A stretch of 64,000 nucleotides of DNA from Bacillota bacterium (GTDB lineage Bacteria > Bacillota > Clostridia > Acetivibrionales > DTU013), in NCBI GenBank assembly GCA_023439545.1, contig JAEXNT010000019.1, positions 1 through 64,000 on the forward strand. Direction: 5' to 3'. Below, one piece after another: positions 1 through 9,075 of this stretch. How positions within the stretch are numbered: the first letter of the stretch is position 1; each line of letters opens with the position of its first letter. The notes under the pieces were generated by a model. It worked only from the letters and a program-made list of their open reading frames with translations, made no database searches and had not been told where the DNA came from. A program made the translations under genes and the position numbers.

Positions 1-561
1 GAAGGGATCGTCCCGGCGGATTATCCCGTTACCTGCCATGCCGTGTCAGGCTACAGCGGCGGCGGGAAAAAGCGTATTGCCGAGTACGACGCTGCCGACC
101 CGGCCGACGATTCGATGAAAAGCCCGCATTTCTATGCTCTTGCACTGAAGCACAAGCATATGCCGGAAATGCAGAAGATAAGCGGCCTTTCCAATCTCCC
201 GCTGTTTACGCCGATTATCGGGCCTTACTACAAGGGAATGACCGTGGCGGTTCCGCTTTATTCAAACCTTCTGCCCGGCAAAAACAGCGCAGCTTCGATA
301 AGCGAATTTTTCTCTTCTTATTATAAAGGAGAGCGATTCATAAAAGTTTACCCCTTCGGTTCGGAGGGAGGTTTAAAAGACGGTTTCCTGGACGCGACGG
401 GCTGCAACGGCACAAATATCATGGAATTATACATTACCGGCAACGAAGAGCATATACTGCTGACAGCGAGGCTCGACAACCTTGGAAAAGGCGCATCCGG
501 CGCCGCGGTACAGTGTATGAACATCATGCTCGGCATTGATGAGGCGGCAGGACTCGAATAA
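1..561 (+). CDS. argC: N-acetyl-gamma-glutamyl-phosphate reductase, C-terminal part (5' end outside window)
   Basis: NADPH-dependent reduction of N-acetylglutamyl phosphate to the semialdehyde, third step of arginine synthesis in the cytoplasm. The reading frame is open from base 1, so the gene begins upstream; 186 residues are visible, ending in TAA. The segment HAVSGYSGGGKK near the start and the later GGLKDGFLDATGCNGTN match the C-terminal domain of the shorter, less common ArgC form. The catalytic Cys lies before the window and cannot be checked. The next gene is argB after an 81-bp gap that carries a REP-like palindrome. argJ does not lie between argC and argB as it does in Bacillus. Confidence 0.9.
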   Translation, partial: EGIVPADYPVTCHAVSGYSGGGKKRIAEYDAADPADDSMKSPHFYALALKHKHMPEMQKISGLSNLPLFTPIIGPYYKGMTVAVPLYSNLLPGKNSAASISEFFSSYYKGERFIKVYPFGSEGGLKDGFLDATGCNGTNIMELYITGNEEHILLTARLDNLGKGASGAAVQCMNIMLGIDEAAGLE

Positions 562-566
562 GTGAA

Positions 567-612
567 GTGAAACAGGGGGACGGTTCCTGCGTTTCACCAG
601 TGTTTCCCCCAT
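567..612. repeat. REP-like palindrome with GGGACGGTTC core
   Basis: The arms GTGAAAC (567-573) and GTTTCAC (591-597) are perfect inverted copies around a core containing GGGGGACGGTTCC. A related core, AGGGACGGTTC inside CGAAAC...GTTCCG, occurs after argF at 9076-9104. Short elements with this core are dispersed in many clostridial genomes. It lies between argC and argB. Confidence 0.6.
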
Positions 613-619
613 GTTCCAA

Positions 620-634
620 TAAATAATTATACGG
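620..634 (+). promoter_or_regulatory. possible weak ArgR box before argB
   Basis: TAAATAATTATACGG matches 11 of 15 positions of the Gram-positive ARG box TGAATAATTATTCAT and overlaps the argB ribosome binding site region. This is weaker than the candidate at 2404-2418. It is recorded because the operon context fits. Confidence 0.3.
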
Positions 635-642
635 AGGTAATT

Positions 643-1545
643 ATGGAAAACCTGATAAAAAAGGCTGAGATCCTTATAGAAGCGCTTCCCTACATTCAAA
701 AGCTCCATGGAAAGACCGTCGTCATAAAATACGGCGGAAATGCCATGATCAATGAAGAGCTTAAAAATTCAGTCATGGAAGATATCACACTGCTTAAATA
801 CATAGGCATGAACCCCGTCGTAGTCCACGGAGGCGGGCCGGACATTAACAAGATGCTTGGCAGGCTCGATATCAAGAGCGAATTCCTGAACGGTCTGCGC
901 ATAACTGATAAAAACACTATGGAAGTCGCACAGATGGTACTTGTGGGAAACACTAACAAGGAGATCGTATCCCTGATCAACCAGAAGGGCGGCAAAGCAA
1001 TAGGCCTATGCGGCATCGACGGAAACCTGATCGAATGCGAGCAGTACAAGACAGTCATAGACGGCGAGGAGAAAGATATCGGTTATGTGGGAAAAATCAC
1101 GAGTGTAAACTCAAAAGTCCTCGAACTGATGGCAAAGGACGAATATATACCAGTTATAGCTCCGGTAGGCGTGGGAAAAGACGGCCAGAGCTACAATATC
1201 AATGCAGATACGGTCGCAGGCGAGGTGGCAATAGCCCTCAAGGCAGAAAAACTGATGCTGTTGACGGATGTTGAAGGAGTAAAAATGTCGAAGGATAGCC
1301 CCGATGTGCTGCATGCCCTTACGGAGGCAGAGGTAAGCGACCTCATCATCAAAAACATAATAAACGGCGGTATGATACCGAAGGTGCAGGGCTGCCTTGA
1401 TGCGTTGAACGGCGGAGTCGGCAGAACCCATATCATAGACGGCAGGATACCGCACTGCATACTTCTCGAGATATTCACAAACAAAGGCATAGGTACTATG
1501 ATCATGAAGGAAAAGGTGCTCTACCACAGCAATGAACAGTTGTAA
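643..1545 (+). CDS. argB: acetylglutamate kinase
   Basis: Phosphorylates N-acetylglutamate with ATP, the second step of arginine synthesis and the usual target of arginine feedback inhibition. The protein has 300 residues, normal for the family. The amino acid kinase fold shows KYGGNAM at 29-35 (phosphate loop) and HGGGP at 62-66 (substrate loop); GGMIPK near residue 245 is also typical. The ATG is preceded by ACGGAGG at good spacing. The N-terminal helix before the kinase core (MENLIKKAEILIEALPYI) resembles that of arginine-sensitive hexameric enzymes, so feedback control by arginine is likely by family comparison. It lies between argC and a PilZ gene. Confidence 0.97.
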   Translation: MENLIKKAEILIEALPYIQKLHGKTVVIKYGGNAMINEELKNSVMEDITLLKYIGMNPVVVHGGGPDINKMLGRLDIKSEFLNGLRITDKNTMEVAQMVLVGNTNKEIVSLINQKGGKAIGLCGIDGNLIECEQYKTVIDGEEKDIGYVGKITSVNSKVLELMAKDEYIPVIAPVGVGKDGQSYNINADTVAGEVAIALKAEKLMLLTDVEGVKMSKDSPDVLHALTEAEVSDLIIKNIINGGMIPKVQGCLDALNGGVGRTHIIDGRIPHCILLEIFTNKGIGTMIMKEKVLYHSNEQL

Positions 1546-1627
1546 ACTTTTCATATAAAGGATTGGAAATAATTATCCGATATAACTGATTGGAACAATA
1601 CAAAAGACAGTTATGGAGGTGGTCCCG

Positions 1628-2293
1628 GTGAACCCCTCGGTAGTTTCTTCCCTATTAAAAGAGGGCATGATGGTAGGCGTCAGGGTCGGTTCGAACTCGC
1701 CCTGGCACGGTAATATCATTTATGCAGTGAACGGCAGCACAGTAAAACTGGCATATATCGAGAAGTTCATGAAAGAATCCGCCGTACCCGGGAAAAACAT
1801 TTGGGTCAAATACTCCAACGATTATTACATCTATTACTTCTCAGGGAGGGTCGAAAGATTTGTTTCCGAACCTTCCGAAAGCATCCTCGTCGAACTTGAA
1901 CATGCGGAGGAAATGATCAACAACCGACTTTTCCCTCGTTATGACGTCAGGCTGTCGGCAAACATCAAGCCTGTATGGGACACTGAAAGCTACGAGTGTA
2001 CCGTAACGGACTTGTCCTACGGCGGGGCGGCATTTGTATGCGAGCATAAATTCGACAGCAATGAATACATCGATATGACATTGAACCTTACGAACGGAAA
2101 GAAAGTAAACGTTTCGGGCAAGGTCATAAGGCGCCGCAGCACGATGGGAGAGTTGACCGATCACGCAGCACAGTTTATCGAGTGCGACAACAAGGAGAAC
2201 AAGCTGCTTGCCGAATATTTCGCACAGCTTGAGGAAGAAGCTTCTGAAATTTATCATCAATATGAAAAAAAAATAAGTACATATAGCGTATGA
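1628..2293 (+). CDS. PilZ-domain protein (putative c-di-GMP receptor) within the arginine cluster
   Basis: Two-part protein. The N-terminal roughly 100 residues resemble the YcgR-N/flagellar brake type beta domain. The PilZ domain follows, with RLFPR (RxxxR) and DLSYGG (DxSxxG), the residues that bind cyclic di-GMP. Start choice: the frame is open from an ATG at 1613, but GGAGGTGG at 1615-1622 lies inside it and sits 5 nt before the GTG at 1628, so the GTG start (221 residues) is preferred. It is placed between argB and argD, with a weak terminator behind it. YcgR-type proteins usually slow flagella or act on exopolysaccharide; no such gene is adjacent, so the target is unknown. Confidence 0.85.
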   Translation: MNPSVVSSLLKEGMMVGVRVGSNSPWHGNIIYAVNGSTVKLAYIEKFMKESAVPGKNIWVKYSNDYYIYYFSGRVERFVSEPSESILVELEHAEEMINNRLFPRYDVRLSANIKPVWDTESYECTVTDLSYGGAAFVCEHKFDSNEYIDMTLNLTNGKKVNVSGKVIRRRSTMGELTDHAAQFIECDNKENKLLAEYFAQLEEEASEIYHQYEKKISTYSV

Positions 2294-2324
2294 TAGTGCT
2301 AATATAACTTATAAAGAGGATAAG

Positions 2325-2350
2325 CCACTTGCATAGTGGTTTTCTTTTTG
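2325..2350 (+). terminator. weak rho-independent terminator after the PilZ gene
   Basis: CCACT (2325-2329) pairs with AGTGG (2335-2339) around a short loop and is followed by TTTTCTTTTT. The stem is only 5-6 bp, so termination may be partial. Confidence 0.45.
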
Positions 2351-2382
2351 CGTGCCTCCTGTTTTTTATTGATCCAAAGTTG

Positions 2383-2418
2383 TTGCATTTTTATGCATAT
2401 GATTGTATAATTATTAAT
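2383..2418 (+). promoter_or_regulatory. argD promoter with overlapping ArgR-like box
   Basis: TTGCAT at 2383-2388 and TATAAT at 2406-2411 are separated by exactly 17 bp, a good sigma-A promoter. TGTATAATTATTAAT at 2404-2418 matches 13 of 15 positions of the ARG box TGAATAATTATTCAT and covers the -10 element, so an ArgR-type repressor bound there would block RNA polymerase. The box match is by eye. No argR gene is in the window. Confidence 0.65.
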
Positions 2419-2453
2419 AGTATATTTTATACGCCACAAAGGAGTTGTTTGAC

Positions 2454-3650
2454 ATGAAGCTGCAGGAAGTCAAGGATACGGATTCGAAATACTACATGAA
2501 TACTTTCGGGGCAAGGACCCCCGTGTGTTTTGAATACGGAAAGGGCATGAAGCTCTATGACAGTGAAGGGCGAGAATATACCGACATGCTGGCAGGAATC
2601 GCGGTAAACGCGCTCGGGCACAGTCACCCTGCCCTCGTCGAAGCGGTAAAGTCACAGGCTGAAAAGCTAATTCACTGCTCGAGCCTGTATTACATAGAAA
2701 GCCAAGCAAAGCTGGCAAAAGTACTGGCGGAAAACTCCTGCTGCGACAGGGTCTTCTTTTCAAACAGCGGCGCCGAGGCGAACGAAGGCGCAATCAAATT
2801 GGCCAGGATATACTTTAAAAAGAAAGGCTTTGCCGAAAAATACGGCGTCATTACATTGAAGAAATCCTTCCACGGCAGAACTCTGACTACTGTAGCTGCA
2901 ACCGGACAGGAAAAATATCAGAAGCCTTATGCACCGCTCATCCCAGGGTTCAAGCACGTTGAGCTCAACGATGCCGACGCGCTCAAGGCTGCCATAGATG
3001 AAAATACCTGCGCCATAATGATGGAACCGGTACAGGGCGAGAGCGGAGTCTACCCGGCCGATATCCAATATATAAAGGCGGTCAGAAAGCTTTGCGATGA
3101 AAAAGGCCTACTGCTGATATTCGACGAGATTCAGACAGGCATCGGCAGGACAGGGAAACTTTTCGCGTATCAGCATTTCGGAGTCGAACCGGATATCTTC
3201 ACACTGGCAAAGGCTCTGGCCGGCGGTATCCCGATCGGGGCGCTGTGCGCCAAAGAGCATGTCGCTTCGGCGTTCGAGCCGGGCGATCACGGTTCTACCT
3301 TCGGTGGAAATCCTCTTGCATGCTCAGCAGGGCTCGCGGTTATGAAAACCGTCCTTGAGGAGGATATTCCCGGGCACTCCAGGGAGATGGGAGAATACTT
3401 CAAAAAAGAACTTGAAAAGCTTTCAAAGAAGCAAAGCATAATTGCGGAAGTGCGCGGCCTCGGGTTGATGATAGGGGTACAGCTTAAAGAGGACAAGGCG
3501 GTCGAAGTCAAGAACAGACTGTTCGACAGGGGTATCCTGGTCGGAAGCATCGGACCGAATATTGTCCGCCTGCTGCCTCCGCTCATCATAGAAAAGAACG
3601 ACGTCGATGCGTTCGTTGAAGTATTTGCTTCGGTGCTTTCAGGCCTCTGA
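2454..3650 (+). CDS. argD: acetylornithine aminotransferase
   Basis: PLP-dependent class III aminotransferase converting N-acetylglutamate semialdehyde to N-acetylornithine with glutamate as donor. Counting from the ATG at 2454 gives 398 residues. Visible motifs are the SNSGAEANEGAIKLAR cofactor loop, FDEIQTGIGRTG (Asp contacting the PLP ring nitrogen) and LAKALAGG, whose Lys, about residue 253, forms the Schiff base. An upstream TTG at 2445 is in frame, but AAAGGAG ends directly before it, so the ATG 9 nt further on is the better start. The gene has its own promoter and heads the argD-carA-carB-argF segment. Confidence 0.97.
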   Translation: MKLQEVKDTDSKYYMNTFGARTPVCFEYGKGMKLYDSEGREYTDMLAGIAVNALGHSHPALVEAVKSQAEKLIHCSSLYYIESQAKLAKVLAENSCCDRVFFSNSGAEANEGAIKLARIYFKKKGFAEKYGVITLKKSFHGRTLTTVAATGQEKYQKPYAPLIPGFKHVELNDADALKAAIDENTCAIMMEPVQGESGVYPADIQYIKAVRKLCDEKGLLLIFDEIQTGIGRTGKLFAYQHFGVEPDIFTLAKALAGGIPIGALCAKEHVASAFEPGDHGSTFGGNPLACSAGLAVMKTVLEEDIPGHSREMGEYFKKELEKLSKKQSIIAEVRGLGLMIGVQLKEDKAVEVKNRLFDRGILVGSIGPNIVRLLPPLIIEKNDVDAFVEVFASVLSGL

Positions 3651-3767
3651 AAGCTGACATCCTCACAGGATCAGCGACGGATGACGGCTCTGAGGCAGGA
3701 AGCAGGCGCCATGACAGAATGATCCGCAGCAAGGTGGTAAATATAACATTGGTAAGGGGCAATCAAA

Positions 3768-4838
3768 ATGAAATCAGTTCTGGTTCTTGAAGACGGAACA
3801 TACTTTCCGGGTGAAGGGTTCGGACAAAAAGGCGAAACTGCCGGAGAAGTTGTTTTCAATACATGCATGACGGGCTATCAGGAGATAACCACCGACCCGT
3901 CCTATAACGGGCAGATCGTTACGATGACCTACCCGTTGGTCGGCAATTACGGTTTCAACGGCGAAGATAACGAGTCCTACAAGACACACTTACAGGGCTT
4001 CATAGTCAAGGAATTGTGCGTCGAGCCCAATAACTGGCGCAATTCGACCGCCCCCGACGATTATTTCAAAAAGAACAACATAATCGGCCTGAAGGGAATC
4101 GATACCAGGGCTCTCACCCAGCATATCAGAAGCCATGGCAGCATGTTCGGTATAATTTCGACTGAATGCGGCAATGTGGACATACTTCTGGAGAAGCTGA
4201 AGGCAAAGATGGAGGAGAAGCGCAGCCTCGTAATGGAAGTGACGACGCGGGAACCGTATCATATACCCGGCGCCGGCAGCAGAGTCGCCCTGCTGGATTT
4301 CGGAGTCAAACGCAACATCATCCGGTCGCTTCAGAAGCGCGGATGCGACATTTACATCCTCCCCGCTTCCTCCACAGCGAAAGAGATACTGTCCGTGAAC
4401 CCTGACGGAGTACTGGTATCCAACGGACCCGGAGACCCCAAGGATCTGCCCGAAGCCAAGGCTGTCCTGCAGCAGCTGCTGGGCAAAAAGCCGCTATTCG
4501 GTATCTGCCTGGGACACCAACTGCTCGGCCTGTCGCTCGGCGGCAACACCTACAAGCTGAAATTCGGACATCACGGCGGGAATCATCCCGTAAAGGATTT
4601 TATAACCGGCAGGTGCTATATTACGTCGCAAAACCATAATTTCGCTTTGGAAAAGGACTTCAGCAACGAAATAGAGATCACGCACATGAATGTAAACGAT
4701 AATACGGTCGAGGGCTTCCGCCACAGGACCCTGCCGGTGCTCAGCGTCCAGTACCATCCGGAAGCGGCGCCGGGACCGCAGGATTCTGCGTATCTGTTCG
4801 ATGAATTCCTGAAAATGATGCAGCAGGCAAAGCAATAA
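3768..4838 (+). CDS. carA: carbamoyl-phosphate synthase small (glutaminase) subunit
   Basis: Releases ammonia from glutamine and channels it to CarB for carbamoyl phosphate synthesis, feeding arginine and pyrimidines. The 356 residues have the CarA N-terminal domain followed by a class I glutamine amidotransferase domain. The catalytic triad is complete: Cys247 in GICLGHQ, His330 and Glu332 in QYHPEAAPGP. VSNGPGDP at 218-225 is the oxyanion loop. The ATG follows AAGGGG. The 12-bp gap to carB implies co-transcription and coupled translation. The position next to argD and argF suggests an arginine-dedicated or shared enzyme rather than a pyrimidine-operon copy. Confidence 0.97.
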   Translation: MKSVLVLEDGTYFPGEGFGQKGETAGEVVFNTCMTGYQEITTDPSYNGQIVTMTYPLVGNYGFNGEDNESYKTHLQGFIVKELCVEPNNWRNSTAPDDYFKKNNIIGLKGIDTRALTQHIRSHGSMFGIISTECGNVDILLEKLKAKMEEKRSLVMEVTTREPYHIPGAGSRVALLDFGVKRNIIRSLQKRGCDIYILPASSTAKEILSVNPDGVLVSNGPGDPKDLPEAKAVLQQLLGKKPLFGICLGHQLLGLSLGGNTYKLKFGHHGGNHPVKDFITGRCYITSQNHNFALEKDFSNEIEITHMNVNDNTVEGFRHRTLPVLSVQYHPEAAPGPQDSAYLFDEFLKMMQQAKQ

Positions 4839-4850
4839 TCGGAGGAAAGT

Positions 4851-7800
4851 ATGCCAAAAAGATCAGATATTAAAAAAGTGCTCGTTATCGGCTCAGGTCC
4901 GATCATAATAGGCCAGGCGGCGGAATTCGACTATTCCGGAACTCAGGCATGCAAGTCCCTGAAGGAGGAAGGCATCGAAGTCGTGCTTGTCAACAGCAAT
5001 CCCGCCACGATCATGACCGACGGTGAAACAGCCGACAAAATATATATCGAACCCATAACGCTGGAATTTGTAAAGAAGATCATAAACAAAGAGAGACCCG
5101 ACGGCATCCTCGCATCCCTCGGCGGGCAGACCGGCCTCAATATGGCCGTGCAGCTGGCCAACGACGGCATCCTCGAACGCCTCGGCATCGAATTGCTGGG
5201 CACTTCCCTGCAATCCATAAAAAAGGCCGAAGACAGAGAGCTATTCAAAAACACGATGCAGGAAATAAGCGAAAAGGTGCCGCACAGCGCTATTGTAAAC
5301 GATCTGGACGACGCCGTAGCCTTCGTCGAAAAGGTCGGCTTCCCCATCATCATCCGCCCCGCGTACACTTTGGGCGGCACAGGCGGCGGTATTGCCGGAG
5401 ACATGGAAGAATTCCGCTATATCTGCGGAAAAGGCCTGAAGCTCAGCATGATAAATCAGGTTCTTCTGGAACAGAGCGTTGCGGGCTGGAAGGAAATAGA
5501 ATACGAAGTCATGCGCGACGGCTTGGACAATTGCATAATCATATGCAATATGGAAAACTTCGACCCTGTCGGAGTCCACACAGGCGACAGTATAGTTGTC
5601 GCGCCGAGCCAGACGCTTTCAGATATCGAGTACCAGATGCTCCGTTCCGCTTCTATCAAGATCATACGCGCGCTCGAAATAAAAGGCGGCTGCAATATAC
5701 AGTTCGCCTTGAACCCTGACAGCTATGAATACGTAGTTATCGAAGTCAATCCCAGGGTCAGCCGGTCAAGCGCGCTTGCATCAAAAGCGACCGGCTACCC
5801 GATAGCCCGTGTGGCCGCAAAGATAGCTATCGGACTGAACCTCGACGAGATAAAGAACTCCGTCACGCAGAATACATATGCCTGTTTCGAGCCCTCGCTC
5901 GACTATATAGTTACCAAGGTGCCGCGCTGGCCCTTCGATAAGTTCACGACAGCCGACCGTTCGCTCGGAACGCAGATGAAGGCTACCGGCGAAGTCATGG
6001 CCATAGGCAGGACCTTCGAGGAATCGCTGCTCAAGGCTGTAGATTCGCTTGATATAAAGCTGAATTATCAGCTCGGACTGGCATTGTTCGACAGCAAGAC
6101 GCCCGACGAACTGCGGGAGGTGCTCAAAACTCCCCGGGACGAGCGGATCTTCGCTATTTTCAAGGCGCTGCAGAAGGGCATAACGGTAGAGGAGATAGTG
6201 AATATCACCAAGGTCGACAGCTTCTTCATACACAAGCTCAGGAATATAGTGCTGCTGGCCGACGAGGTAAAAAACGCCGGCATTGCCTGGCTCGATTACG
6301 ATCTGTATATCAGGGCCAAGAAGATCGGCTTCGGCGATTCATACATTGCAAACCTGGTGAATGTACCGCTCGATACGGTGCTTGAACTGAAGCGCAAATA
6401 CCCGATCAAGCCCGTATACAAGATAGTCGATACCTGCGCCGGAGAATTCGAGGCCGTGACTCCCTATTACTATTCCACTTACGAGGAACGCGACGACGTC
6501 GTAGTCTCCAACAGGAAGAAAGTCCTCGTCATAGGCTCGGGTCCGATCCGTATCGGCCAGGGCATAGAATTCGACTACTGCAGCGTACACTCCGTAAGAA
6601 CGCTGAAGGAACTCGGTGTCGAATCCATTATAATAAACAATAACCCGGAGACCGTCAGCACAGACTTCGACACCTCCGACAAGCTATATTTTGAGCCCCT
6701 CACAAAGGAATGCGTGCTCGACATAATCCTAAAGGAGAAGCCGATGGGCGTTATTGTCCAATTCGGCGGTCAGACTGCGATAAACCTGGCAGAGCCGCTG
6801 TACAAGGAGGGCGTGAAGATACTGGGGACTTCCGTTAAAAGCATCGATATCGCCGAGGACAGGGACAAATTCCTGAAGCTCCTCGACGAGCTGAACATAC
6901 CGATCCCCGAGGGCAGCACGGCATTATCGGTGAAACAGGCCAAGACCATAGCCAACCGCATCGGTTACCCGGTACTCGTACGTCCGTCCTATGTATTGGG
7001 CGGAAGGGCAATGGAGATCGTATACAACGACAAATCGCTTGAGGAATATATGAAAATGGCTGTCGATCTGTCAGCCAAGCATCCTGTGCTGATCGACAAG
7101 TATATCTGCGGAAAGGAAGCTGAGGTCGACGGTATCTGCGACGGCGAGGAAGTATTGATACCGGGCATTTTCGAACACGTTGAAAGAGCCGGCATACATT
7201 CGGGCGACAGTATCGCCGTTTACCCGCCGCATACGCTGTCGCAGAAGATAAAGGACACAATAGCCGATTATACAATGAAGCTCGCAAAGGCTCTCAAGAC
7301 AGTCGGTTTGTTCAATATACAGTTCGTAATAGACAAGGACGACAAGGTCTACGTTATCGAGGTAAATCCCAGGGCAAGCCGTACGATCCCGATAATGAGC
7401 AAGATAACCGGCATCCCCATGGTCAACGTCGCAACGAGGCTCATAATGGGCGAAACGCTGCGCGGACTCGGTTATAAACCGGGACTTGCAAAGGAATCCG
7501 AATTCACGGCGGTCAAGGCGCCTGTATTCTCGTTTGCGAAGCTGGCCACAGTGGATACGTTCCTCGGTCCTGAAATGAAGTCTACCGGAGAAGTCATGGG
7601 AGTCGACAGAGACTATCATCATGCGCTTTACAAGGCCCTCATGGCCAGCGGCCTTTCGATACCTACCGGAGGAAGCGTTCTTTTCGTTACAGGCGAAAGG
7701 GATCGCGAAGACTGCATAAGGATGGCGTCGAGGTTCAGCCGCCTTGGTTTCAGGCTGATGGCCGATGAGGATACTTTCATCTGGCTGAAGGAAGAAGGTA

Positions 7801-8063
7801 TGAAGGTCGAACTCGTTCCTACCGATAATATACTGGAGTATGTAAAAAGCGACAATGTATCCCTTGTTATAAGCACACCTGCAAAGGAAGGTATCCCGGG
7901 CAGACTGGGCTTTTCCATAAGGAGGACGGCAATGGAGTACAGCACCCCCTGCATAACGGCTTCGGATACTACCAACGCAGTTCTCGATATACTTGAACAT
8001 ATGGCAGGCAAAAAGGAAATTAAAATATATGCACTGGACGAATATTCGGTGCAGGCGCAGTAA
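4851..8063 (+). CDS. carB: carbamoyl-phosphate synthase large subunit
   Basis: Makes carbamoyl phosphate from bicarbonate, ammonia and two ATP. The 1070 residues are the full family length. Two homologous ATP-grasp halves are visible: each starts with a KKVLVIGSGPI(I/R)IGQ motif (about residues 9-23 and 559-573), has an ATP-binding loop (TLGGTGGG; VLGGRAMEIV) and an EVNPR(V/A)SR metal/ATP motif. The C-terminal MGS-like allosteric domain is present (SVLFVTGERDR onward). The start is well supported by CGGAGG. Two ATP-grasp signatures and a single unbroken frame give no sign of damage. Confidence 0.98.
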   Translation: MPKRSDIKKVLVIGSGPIIIGQAAEFDYSGTQACKSLKEEGIEVVLVNSNPATIMTDGETADKIYIEPITLEFVKKIINKERPDGILASLGGQTGLNMAVQLANDGILERLGIELLGTSLQSIKKAEDRELFKNTMQEISEKVPHSAIVNDLDDAVAFVEKVGFPIIIRPAYTLGGTGGGIAGDMEEFRYICGKGLKLSMINQVLLEQSVAGWKEIEYEVMRDGLDNCIIICNMENFDPVGVHTGDSIVVAPSQTLSDIEYQMLRSASIKIIRALEIKGGCNIQFALNPDSYEYVVIEVNPRVSRSSALASKATGYPIARVAAKIAIGLNLDEIKNSVTQNTYACFEPSLDYIVTKVPRWPFDKFTTADRSLGTQMKATGEVMAIGRTFEESLLKAVDSLDIKLNYQLGLALFDSKTPDELREVLKTPRDERIFAIFKALQKGITVEEIVNITKVDSFFIHKLRNIVLLADEVKNAGIAWLDYDLYIRAKKIGFGDSYIANLVNVPLDTVLELKRKYPIKPVYKIVDTCAGEFEAVTPYYYSTYEERDDVVVSNRKKVLVIGSGPIRIGQGIEFDYCSVHSVRTLKELGVESIIINNNPETVSTDFDTSDKLYFEPLTKECVLDIILKEKPMGVIVQFGGQTAINLAEPLYKEGVKILGTSVKSIDIAEDRDKFLKLLDELNIPIPEGSTALSVKQAKTIANRIGYPVLVRPSYVLGGRAMEIVYNDKSLEEYMKMAVDLSAKHPVLIDKYICGKEAEVDGICDGEEVLIPGIFEHVERAGIHSGDSIAVYPPHTLSQKIKDTIADYTMKLAKALKTVGLFNIQFVIDKDDKVYVIEVNPRASRTIPIMSKITGIPMVNVATRLIMGETLRGLGYKPGLAKESEFTAVKAPVFSFAKLATVDTFLGPEMKSTGEVMGVDRDYHHALYKALMASGLSIPTGGSVLFVTGERDREDCIRMASRFSRLGFRLMADEDTFIWLKEEGMKVELVPTDNILEYVKSDNVSLVISTPAKEGIPGRLGFSIRRTAMEYSTPCITASDTTNAVLDILEHMAGKKEIKIYALDEYSVQAQ

Positions 8064-8156
8064 AAAGGTCGCGGCGCCCGGACATAGTCTGAGAAGACGC
8101 ATCGTGCGGCTGGCGCAATTTATTCCTGACAACGAAATAAAAAGGAGCAATCTGCA

Positions 8157-9074
8157 ATGAAACATCTCATAGATCTGAATGATCTTACCATCAATGAAAT
8201 AGAAGGCCTGTTCACACTGTCCGAGAGGCTGAAAAAACAGCTCAAAGCAGGTGTCGAACACCATCTGCTCAAGGGGAGGACGCTTGGGATGATATTTTCG
8301 AAGTCCTCCACCAGGACGAGGGTATCCTTCGAGGTCGGGATGTACCAGCTCGGCGGCTATCCAATGTTCCTGAGCTCGAGCGATATCCAGCTTGGCCGCG
8401 GCGAAACGATCCATGACACTGCAAAGGTGCTGTCACATTATATAAGCGGCATCATGATCAGGACCTTCAAGCACAGCGACGTGCTGGACCTCGCAAGATA
8501 CGGCTCCATACCGGTGATCAACGGCCTGACCGACCTTATGCACCCATGTCAGATACTTGCAGACCTGTTTACTGTCTATGAAGAGAAAGGCAAGCTCGAA
8601 GGCCTTAAGCTGGCCTATGTGGGCGACGGCAACAACGTTGCCAATTCCCTGCTGCACGGCTGCGCCAAAACGGGAATGAATATTACGGTAGCAACTCCTG
8701 AAAACTATAAATGCGACGAAGCGATAACCGAACAGGCCAAGGCCGCCGCAAAAATATCCGGCAGCAAGGTGGTTATCACCGATGACCCGGAGGAAGCCGC
8801 AAAGGATGCCGACGTCATCTACACCGATACCTGGGTCAGCATGGGCCAGGAAGCTGAAAAAGAGATGCGTATAAAGATATTCATGCCGTACCAGGTCAAC
8901 GAGCGCCTGTTTTCTATGGCAAAGAAGGACGCGATGTTCCTCCACTGCCTGCCCGCCTACAGGGGTCTGGAAGTCACGGAGAACGTCATAGACGGACCGC
9001 ATTCCAAGGTATTCGACGAGGCCGAGAACCGCCTGCACGTTCAAAAGGCCATTATGGCTACGCTCATGGGGTAA
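8157..9074 (+). CDS. argF: ornithine carbamoyltransferase
   Basis: Joins carbamoyl phosphate to ornithine to give citrulline. The 305 residues are typical of anabolic enzymes. The carbamoyl phosphate site STRTR is at 51-55, HPCQ at 129-132, and the ornithine-side HCLP at 263-266. AAAAAGGAG precedes the ATG. It is the last biosynthetic gene of the cluster, 93 bp after carB; argG and argH are not in the window. The anabolic reading (argF rather than the catabolic arcB) rests on the neighbours, since no arginine deiminase or carbamate kinase is present. Confidence 0.96.
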   Translation: MKHLIDLNDLTINEIEGLFTLSERLKKQLKAGVEHHLLKGRTLGMIFSKSSTRTRVSFEVGMYQLGGYPMFLSSSDIQLGRGETIHDTAKVLSHYISGIMIRTFKHSDVLDLARYGSIPVINGLTDLMHPCQILADLFTVYEEKGKLEGLKLAYVGDGNNVANSLLHGCAKTGMNITVATPENYKCDEAITEQAKAAAKISGSKVVITDDPEEAAKDADVIYTDTWVSMGQEAEKEMRIKIFMPYQVNERLFSMAKKDAMFLHCLPAYRGLEVTENVIDGPHSKVFDEAENRLHVQKAIMATLMG

Positions 9075-9075
9075 A

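Noticed and set aside
7071..8414. Long minus-strand open frame (447 codons) opposite carB and argF
   Set aside because: It lies antisense to two highly conserved genes, has no recognisable domain and no ribosome binding site; it is a result of GC-rich codon positions.
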